Shown one piece after another: positions 55,795 through 64,000 of a stretch of DNA of 64,000 nucleotides. The notes under the pieces were generated by a model. The model did no database searches and was not told where the DNA came from. It saw only the letters and a program-made list of their open reading frames with translations. Both the position numbers and the translations under genes were made by a program. The DNA comes from Aquanectria penicillioides (lineage: Eukaryota > Ascomycota > Sordariomycetes > Hypocreales > Nectriaceae). The DNA lies in NCBI GenBank assembly GCA_003415625.1, contig PYIU01000006.1:310001-374000 (forward strand). The letters run 5' to 3'. Position 1 is the stretch's first letter. Each line of letters starts with the position of its first letter.

Positions 55795-58079
55795 TCATGG
55801 CCATTGAGAAGTGTCCTCTACACCAGACAACAAGACGTATTTGAGGATGTCTGAGAGTGAGATGATGCCCTTGAGCTTATTATCGTCGTCAACTACAATC
55901 AGTCGATGCACTCTACTCTTTCGGATCGTGTCGAAGATGGAGTCCATCCGATCCTCTTCATTACACGTGTAAATCCCGGGGCTTTCGTCAGGTCGCTTGC
56001 ACAGAGCATCTCCCACGGTGCCATCGAGTTCTTCATAATTGCCTCCCTTAATGCAAGGAATGACATCGACCGCCTCAAAGACGTTCAAGACCCTCCCCTC
56101 GCTATCGATGACGGGAATGCAACTGATATTCTTGTCGACCATGAGGTGAACGACATCGAGGACCGAGGTGCTCATGCGTGCCGTGGTCAAGTTGCTGTAG
56201 GTGCCAAGGCCGATGTCGCGGACCGTCTTCTTGAGCATTACCGTGTTGTTCTCATTGTTGACGGCGATGAACTTGAGGATACGGTACTGGGTAATGACAG
56301 ACACCACCGTCTCCTTGCGCGTTTCACTATCGACGTCGACGAGAGGGATTCGGCGGGCCCGGGTCTTGAGCATGCGCCGGCATGCTTCATACAAGGGCTT
56401 GGAGGGATGGACGGAGACCGTTTCGATGGGAAGCGCTCCGATGGCCTTTTCAATATCTGCACCTATGATCAGCGGGCATCTTGAACGGGTGAGGGGAGAG
56501 GTGACTAACCTCGCAGACTGCTGAGGCGGAACTGGTCAAGTTTGCTCATCTCATCGGGGAACTGGCAGTAGTATTGGATAACATTGATAAAATCGGTGCT
56601 GGTGAGGATGCCAGCGAATCGACCTGAGCGGGAGTCCCAGAGAGGAGCCGACACGATTGCTAGCCAGAGATTGTCAGTATTGACCACGGTTTCACCGCTG
56701 GAAGGGTCGGCGGGAGAAGTTGGGAGAACGCACAGTTCTGGATCAAGATGTTGAGGCTCTTCTTGATGAGGAGGTCGGTATCGAGAACGATAAGGCGGAA
56801 AGAGAGGGGCAAGACATCGTAGCTGGTGCGAACTTTGAGAAACTCTCGAATCGCATTCTGGGGGACGGGAGCACAGTTAGCCGCATGCCGGAGAGTATTT
56901 CCAGAGAAAAGAAGCGGAAATCGCAAATTCCAATGCCCCTCTTCTTGGCTGTTCGCTTCGTGGCCCTCTCCGTGGTTGATGACTGTGCAGCCAGCCCCGC
57001 GCAGCTTGTCCGCAATGAGCCCACACTGTGAGGGAGGACGAGGGCGGCGGGCGCATCACGGGCGGGCGTACGGGACGGGGGGGGGGGGGGGGGGCAGAGC
57101 AAGATGGCGGGGGCACGACACCAGCGAGAGAAACGGCAATGAACGGGACGCAGAGACGGACAGAGGAACGAAGGATGAGAGGGAAAACTTACCAGACCCT
57201 GCAGCTGCTCTTTGTCGAGAGGGCTCAAGGGCTTAGGCTCGGGGTGCGCCATTGCGCTCCGGTTGGAAATCCTGGGGCGAGGACGGAGGTAGGATGACGG
57301 AGCGACAAACTGAGGGACATGGCCATGTCCACCCGCGCTTGTGGTGGTCGTGGTGGAGGATGTGTTGGTAGCGCTGGCTGTGGAGGCAGAGGCAGAGGCA
57401 GATGCGGAGGCAGCGGCCAAGGTGGACGTGGTGGATGCCCGCTCCCGGCGTGGACTCGGCCAGAAAATGCCCCAGCAACAGAGGACTCAGCGCCTGGACC
57501 CGCCGTGCCAGCGGTGGCCACAACACCACTGAACAAAGTGCTGATACCGCCAGGTGGTCCTCCGCGATGGTTGGCATGCCTGCGTTCGGTCGCCGGTGAA
57601 CTCGCCGGCGCTGGAGCAGGTGCGAATCCAAACTCCTTTGCAGAAGCTGGCATGGGTGCAGCATCGGTCACCACAGCATGGGACGATGAGAAGTAGTCGG
57701 TAGACCGCAGCCAGTTGTCCACTGGGCCTGGGACTGGCACCGGAATTGGCAGGGCGCCATCGAAGGCTCTGGGATCAACGCCGAGGCCAGCAGCATCAGT
57801 TCGAGAACGGCCGCGAATCGCCCGCGGCTCTGCTGGGTGTAAATGCGATTGAGGCTTCTTTTCTTGCTTGTCTTCCTGCTGCCACTTCTGCCACTGCTGA
57901 TGGTTCTGCTGCTGCTGCTGCTGCTGCGGCGGGTGCTGCTGCTGTGGAATCCCCGCCCGACCGTGGCCGCCATTGTAGCCGTGGCCGCTGTTGTCGTCGT
58001 CTCGGGCCGTGTTGAACGTGGCGCCGCCAATCTGGTCAGCGGTGTCGCCCCGTCGCCCAAGCACTGGATTTCCCTCCAT
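55795..58079 (-). CDS. SNF4: AMP-activated kinase gamma subunit Snf4, with low-complexity N-terminal extension and one apparent frameshift
   Basis: Regulatory subunit of the SNF1/AMPK complex, which controls carbon-source response. Core exons are 56857-56734, 56659-56510 and 56456-55795 (introns 74 and 53 bp). They encode [39 protein letters not shown] and the CBS repeats, e.g. [20 protein letters not shown] and [20 protein letters not shown]. The core, about 311 residues, equals the yeast protein. A first exon (58079-57193) adds about 296 residues: a poly-Gln stretch, Pro/Ala/Gly-rich sequence, then [20 protein letters not shown] just before a 335-bp intron. In that exon the frame moves by one base near 57430-57480, consistent with one missing base. 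The first start ([12 protein letters not shown] at 58079) is plausible, but the extension is less certain than the core. Confidence 0.9.
57077..57094 (+). repeat. 18-base G homopolymer in the first SNF4 intron
   Basis: An uninterrupted run of 18 G (C on the coding strand). Its true length is likely to be uncertain. Confidence 0.85.
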
Positions 58080-61000
58080 TCCAGGCCCTCACTGCTGAAA
58101 CACACGCACGCTCTCGCCGTTTTCCCCAATGATGGCTCCCTCGTGCCGTTCGGTCGGTCTGGTGGTCTGCTCGGCCAGTCCCAGGTAGAGAACGAATCGG
58201 CGAGCGAGCGGCGAACCAGCCGGTGAGCTCCAGTGACGAATGCCTTCTGTGGAGGGGGAGGGGCTGCGGCAGCAAGTCACTGCCAGATGGTGCTCCTGTT
58301 GGGGGGGGGGGGGGGGGGAGAGTCAGAGGTAGATGAATAAAGTTGAGAGAGATAAAAAGGGACGAGACAGAGAGACCCAGCAGGATGGGAACGTCAATTT
58401 CCTCTAGCAAACAGCACCGCCCGAATGGAGCAATTATTATCAAGGCAAGCTCGTTTTCGAGCCAGCCTCCCTCTCCTCTTCTCTCGTCCCCTCCCCCAGT
58501 CTCCGTCTGAGGTGCAATCAGCGTCACCGATATGATAACATAGCCAAATGTGATAAGACAATCCGAGGACCCAACACCCAACATCAAACCACACCCCCCG
58601 AACAACACCGAGCGCCCGTCGTAGTGTAGACGTGCACCCTTGTGCAGACAGCGTCATGGGTAACAGCAACCATCTACCACGTACAACGCCCGCCCTTCTG
58701 CGGAGCCGAGAGGCCTTGGCGTTCGAGCAATGGTTCGGATGAATCCACCGCGAGCTCGTTTTGTGTTACAGCACACCCGGTATCAAGCTCGGTGACAATG
58801 CCCCCGGCACCATTTTTTTCCACAGGGTTGATGAGGGCTTTCTTCTACTCCCATGGCTACGACAGTGTATCCATATTGCCATGCCACTAGTCGTGTATCT
58901 AGCACAACAACCCAATGCTGATAGGGTTAAATTTAACCAAAGCTACCTGGCATCTCAGCCTCGCGAGATCAACGGCATGGCAATGATTCCCCGAGCTTAA
59001 GACCCTGTTTCTCGCCTGTCTCGCAATACGTAGTGGGTGTGGTCGATTCCCATTACCCACCTAGGTACTATAGCTCGCACCCTCCCCAGGATCCGTGATC
59101 GACAACCATGGAGCCTTTGGATGTGACTGTCACCCTAAGCTCCTCGTTGGAATCAAAAGCCGGACTTCGGTTTCGGTAACCTTGGCTGCCACGTTTTTGG
59201 GGCGCATCGTGGTTGTCGACCATGTAGGTAGTACGCGGTCTTGCAAAGGTCCCTCATGCTGCCACTTTGTTACCCTTCATCACCAAGCTCGAGCGAGCTT
59301 CTCAAATCTTCACCATCGGAGTTAAATTTCTGTGCTGCCTACCTTGGCACACTATCCGGGGAGATTTTGGAGGCTGATGGTGGGATTGCCTAGCGAAGCC
59401 GAAGCACCCCACCCCACACGTATGACAGCTCAACACCATTACCGACCAGGCAATCAACCATTTGGCGATAGGAAACAGCCTCGCATCACTCACGCGATCC
59501 TCCCCAATGAGACAGCAGGAGGCTGTGGTTGTAACTGCTGACGCATCATCCATCCCTCCCGGCCAGGAGTGGCGGCTGAGTCGGGTGACGACAGCCTGAA
59601 TGTTGCGCCGGTTACGAAGGCAGAAGGGTTGACAGGATCGTCATCGCTACAGCAAATATTGTATCTCAGTGGCGGAAATCTGGACACGAGATGCCCGTAA
59701 TGGTGGTCTACATATGTCAAAGAGGGACTGGCAGAGTTGGCAGAAATAATAATCGCGCGCAGATGCTCAAACCGAAAGTGTCCGCGGTGAGCTGACCACG
59801 GCCCTGTAACCTGGGGCAATGGAAACAAGTATGAGCCCATCCCATCCATGCAACCCAACGCCCACATCCACGCAGATCCTGTCGCCGCTCTAACGTCACA
59901 TGCAAAACGCAAAACTGGCGGTGATGCAGAGTAGCAGCGAGCTGCAAATGACGATTTAAAGGTTTTCACATGGTGGCACAAAGACGAAATTTAAAACCTC
60001 GACTGTTGTCGGAGCAGGGCATAAGGTACCTATGGAGTGATTACTTCCATGTACCTCCTTAGGCAAGTAGGCGGCTCCGGTTTTGCATTGAGACAAGATA
60101 GCAGGCGTCCATGCGCGGTCAAATGAAGAGTCACCAAAAGTAAGCATATGCATGTGTTGGTTGCTTCAGTTGATAATCTTCGAAACATGTCTCCGTGTGC
60201 TTGGATCAGCACACCCCAGGAACTAGTATCAAAACTGAGGCGAATGCAGCCAAAAGGAGCCTGGATATCAAGCCCATAGCTTTGTAGCCAGTTATCTCTT
60301 GTCCTTCAATTGGGTATGACGAGCAGATGGTTTTCGTGCTCGTCCAATGCTCGCACCGGCCAAAAGCTTCCCCAGTGGAGCCTGTGCCACCGTGGACTGG
60401 GAGGGCCGCCTGTGAGGTTCAATGATCTTGAAGGCATTCGCCAATCGACACGGCTTGCTCCTCGTCTTTGAGGCAAACGCATCGCGTTCGCCGCCAGCTG
60501 AGAGCAGCGTGGGGGTGGGGGGAAGCTTCAAAACAGTAATTACTTAGAGACACGGACATCGACGGGTTGGAATGAAACGGAATGACAGGTGAAGCCTCTC
60601 GAGGAAAGCCATAGGCCGGGATTTCTAAGGGAGAGAAACCAAGGAACTTGTTCACATCCCCGCTACCAGAGGAGCAATGGTCACCTCCAGGTGGTCCCCT
60701 GAAGATTAGGACCAGAGACCCGCTGAAGCCCCGGTAGCACCCTGGAACTTCCAGCTCCCGCTCCACTGCAGAGACCTGGGCTGCACGCACCACAGCACAT
60801 ATCATAGCGCAACGTCGCTCACTAGGTACCTACCTAAGGTAGCGTCCCGGCAGTGGGGACCCTTTCCAAGTCGAGTTGAGGACACCGACCGGGTACCGGC
60901 GACACGCTCAGAGATACCTTGCATGAGGCGGGATCCCGACGATTTGCCCACGTACACTCCATGACCCGGGCGTACCGTGCATGTACCTGACACGGCGCTA

Positions 61001-61569
61001 AGACGGTACCTTACTTGAGCTCTCACGCTCTCTCCCGACTCTTCAGGCGTCTCCGTTGCCCTGCCTTGCTTCTTTGGTCGTGTCGTCGTCTCCATCCAAT
61101 CTTCCCTCGTTCCCCAGCTCAGACCAATCCCTCCATCCCATCTTCCTCTCTTCTCTCCATCACCTTTTTCTTCCCTTTTCCTCATCCGCTTCTGCTGCCG
61201 CTGCCGCCCACAGCCTCGCACCCGCCATCCATTCGTTGTCTTTTCGCCGCTTCCCCTTCGCATCTCCTCCGTCTAGTTCGAGCTCGCCCTCCTTTTTGTG
61301 GCGGCTGCAACCCAGCAACCCAGCCCCGATAATCGTAATTCGAGACGCACCCCGGGACGCCCGTTGCTGTGACGTTATTTGGGCCTCCTGCACCACACCC
61401 AGCTCCGTCAACAACAACCCATCAAGACTCTAACCCGCTCCTCCGCACTCCGTCCTCGAGCCAACATTTCGAGGCCGAAGCCGACCCCGACGTCGACGCC
61501 CGCCGCCGCCGCCGACAATCAAAACAATCCCCGTTCGACTCTAGCGGCCCTGAGCCCTCCGCCGCGGCC
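58080..61569. other. 3.5-kb divergent region between SNF4 and VAC8
   Basis: No supported gene. The left part is the SNF4 promoter and leader, with a G homopolymer. The right part, from about 61020, is strongly pyrimidine-rich up to the VAC8 start and is likely its promoter and leader. Between 58.6 and 60.9 kb only short frames occur. Confidence 0.5.
58301..58318 (+). repeat. 18-base G homopolymer upstream of SNF4
   Basis: A second uninterrupted run of 18 G, 222 bases upstream of the proposed SNF4 start and with the same length and orientation as the run in intron 1. Confidence 0.85.
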
Positions 61570-63682
61570 ATGGGTGGCGTCTGTTCGACATGCTGTGGAG
61601 GTTTGTGACCCTCCAAGCCCGCTCCTCATCGCGGCTGCTGCCTTCATGGCCCTGACGGAGCTGACGAATGTCTAGGACGATCCCGCGATGGCCTATACGA
61701 GCCTGTCCTCGCTGATAGCGAGCGGGAGGCCGTTGCCGACCTGCTCCAGTACCTCGAAAACGTCCGTGACCCCTCCCCTCCAACACCTCGACTTATTCTG
61801 CCGATTCCAGGCTGACACCGCAGCAGCGTGGCGAAACTGACTTCTTTTCCGGCGAACCCCTTCGCGCCCTCAGCACCTTGGTCTTCTCGGAGAATATCGA
61901 CCTCCAACGCAGTGCTAGTTTAACGTTTGCCGAGATTACCGAACGAGGTACGTGGATGAGAAAGGCTACGGTGCACACAGATGGAGGTCCAACAAGCCGC
62001 GACCCAATCATGAAGCTACATCATCTGCTTTCAAATGGTCAGAGAGTGCTGACGCCGTTCCAGATGTCCGCGAAGTTGATCGTGATACCCTCGAACCCAT
62101 CCTGTTCCTTCTCCAAAGCCCGGATATCGAGGTCCAAAGAGCGGCCAGCGCCGCCCTTGGTAACCTGGCCGTTGACAGTACGTTTACGAATCCTGTGGTC
62201 GTCCGGCTATTTATAAAACTGACTTGTGCTCTCTAGCTGAGAACAAGGTGTTGATTGTGCAGCTTGGTGGCTTAACCCCATTGATCCGCCAAATGATGTC
62301 GCCCAACGTTGAGGTTCAGTGCAACGCCGTGGGATGTATCACCAACCTGGCCACCCACGAGGAGAACAAGGCCAAGATTGCTCGCTCTGGTGCTCTCGGC
62401 CCACTGACCCGGCTGGCCAAGTCGCGCGACATGCGAGTCCAGAGGAACGCAACCGGCGCCCTGCTCAACATGACGCATTCTGGTACGCCAGAATCACTTG
62501 CAATTGATCGATGCATCGGCAGCCACTGACAATCAAGTAGATGAGAACCGACAGCAACTCGTCAACGCCGGTGCTATCCCCGTACTCGTCCAGCTCCTCT
62601 CGTCTCCCGACGTCGACGTTCAATACTACTGTACTACCGCTCTCAGCAACATCGCCGTCGATGCCAGCAACCGACGAAAACTCGCACAAACCGAGCCCAA
62701 GCTCGTCCAGTCGCTGGTCAACCTGATGGATTCAACCTCGCCCAAGGTCCAGTGCCAGGCCGCCCTGGCCCTCCGAAACTTGGCTTCCGATGAGAAATAC
62801 CAGCTCGATATTGTGAGGGCCAACGGCCTGCACCCTCTTCTTCGCCTTCTCCAGTCTTCCTACCTTCCTCTTATTCTGTCAGCTGTTGCCTGCATCCGAA
62901 ACATTTCCATCCACCCTATGAACGAGTCCCCGATCATCGAAACCAACTTCCTCAAGCCCCTCGTCGACCTCCTCGGCTCTACCGACAACGAAGAAATTCA
63001 GTGCCATGCCATTTCAACCTTGCGAAACCTGGCCGCCAGTTCTGATCGCAACAAGGCCCTCGTTTTGGATGCTGGTGCAGTCCAAAAGTGCAAACAGCTC
63101 GTGTTGGACGTTCCCGTTACCGTGCAGTCTGAGATGACTGCTGCCATTGCGGTTCTGGCGCTCAGCGATGACCTAAAGTCACACCTCCTGAACCTGGGAG
63201 TATGCAGCGTTTTAATCCCCCTCACCCACTCCCCCAGCATCGAGGTCCAGGGCAACAGCGCTGCTGCCCTCGGAAACTTGTCTTCCAAAGGTACGTGCCC
63301 CGTTGTCCCAATTTGCAGCGATTGCAAACAGAGCTAACCAATCACAATAGTGGGAGACTACTCCATCTTCATTCAGAACTGGACTGAGCCTAGTGGTGGA
63401 ATTCATGGTTATCTTTGCCGCTTCCTCCAGTCTGGCGACGCTACCTTCCAGCACATTGCAGTCTGGACACTCCTTCAGCTGTTTGAGTCCGAGGATAAGA
63501 CCCTGATTGGACTCATTGGCAAGTCGGAGGACATCATTGAGCACATTCGAGCCATTGCGAACCGCCAGATCGAGCCCGATAACGAATTCGAAGACGAAGA
63601 TGAGGGCGAAGTGGTGAACCTGGCTCAGCGCTGCCTGGAACTTCTGGGACAAAGCATGTCGAAGGCTCACATTGAGGGCTAA
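61570..63682 (+). CDS. VAC8: armadillo-repeat vacuolar protein Vac8
   Basis: Seven exons (61570-61600, 61676-61761, 61827-61947, 62064-62177, 62237-62482, 62541-63290, 63351-63682; introns 58-116 bp) give 559 codons. Exon 1 encodes only [10 protein letters not shown], an ideal N-myristoylation (Gly2) and palmitoylation (Cys5, Cys8, Cys9) signal that attaches Vac8 to the vacuole membrane. About residues 60-520 are armadillo repeats, each with the N-A-x-G/A-x-L-x-N-L pattern (e.g. [61 protein letters not shown]). Vac8 anchors partners for vacuole inheritance and fusion, nucleus-vacuole contact and autophagy. The end of intron 2 has two nearby CAG acceptors; the second was used, and the first would add one Gln. 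Very confident family call. Confidence 0.95.
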
Positions 63683-64000
63683 AGATTTGAAATGTGTCAG
63701 TGTATTCGGATCCTCCCCCTGGGGTTGGAGGCATTTGATCATTTTCTCGATAAAAAGCGAAGCGTTCGGGGAAGGCTGCAGCACGGAACGGCGGAACGGA
63801 CTGGTGTTGAAGGCGTCTTGAACTTTTTTTTTTCTTCTTCCTCCCAAGACTGTTGCTTGGTTTTTTTCTCACGGGTGAATTTGCGTTTCTTGTTACACGG
63901 AGGCTTGCATTGCTCTTATTCTTGAGCTGTTTTAAACTTATGTTACTCTGGTATTCCGACTACGACTTTCGACGGACGAGGCTAGGCTCTGATAGAGCCG
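63683..64000 (+). other. VAC8 3' flank
   Basis: 318 bp up to the window end; presumed 3' untranslated region with a T run near 63825. No other gene is seen. Confidence 0.5.

Noticed and set aside
1..64000. CRISPR arrays, tRNA or rRNA genes, transposons, prokaryotic operon signals
   Set aside because: No regular spacer repeats, no cloverleaf-type sequence, and no terminal inverted repeats or transposase frames were seen by eye; the DNA is clearly fungal nuclear. A tRNAscan or repeat search could still find something missed.

Overview
The window is nuclear DNA of a filamentous ascomycete (Pezizomycotina, most likely Sordariomycetes). The evidence is the gene set (Spg1/Tem1 GTPase, Vac8, Snf4, Pgs1, fungal complex I and mitoribosomal proteins), many short GT-AG introns (mostly 49-135 bp, often with a CTAAC-type branch site) and long gene-poor spacers rich in CT and GA tracts. 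I cannot fix the order or species. Exon boundaries below were read by eye and checked by reading-frame arithmetic; no search was run.

Left part (1-23.9 kb), gene-poor: a PLAC8-family Cys-rich membrane protein with a repetitive acidic tail (3.2-4.3 kb, minus); a conserved-looking small membrane protein behind a long leader with its own intron (11.8-12.3 kb); a group of four unrelated-looking small single-pass membrane proteins (14.3-18.0 kb); and the septation GTPase Spg1/Tem1 (19.5-20.5 kb, minus).

Middle part (23.9-40 kb), dense and mostly mitochondrial: glycine cleavage H protein, porphobilinogen deaminase (HEM3), a small secreted Cys-rich protein, NAD(P) transhydrogenase, complex I subunit NDUFA12/13.4 kDa, phosphatidylglycerophosphate synthase Pgs1, and mitoribosomal proteins uL4m and mL38. 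From NNT onward the genes alternate convergent and divergent, with only 310-410 bp between coding regions, so two shared divergent promoters are likely.

Right part (40-64 kb): a gene-poor spacer with lower apparent GC, an ATF/CREB-type bZIP factor, another spacer, replication protein A subunit 3, a Ser/Pro-rich protein, a large RhoGAP with a C-terminal coiled coil, the AMPK gamma subunit Snf4 and the armadillo-repeat vacuolar protein Vac8.

Five reading-frame breaks were found (HEM3, NNT twice, SNF4 N-terminal extension, secreted protein). Each is explained by exactly one missing base, mostly in short C or G runs. This pattern points to base-calling errors in the assembly rather than pseudogenes. 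The most interesting biology is a hidden 8-copy H-x-[L/I]-x-x-D repeat of about 18 residues in the PLAC8 protein tail, followed by the group of small membrane proteins.
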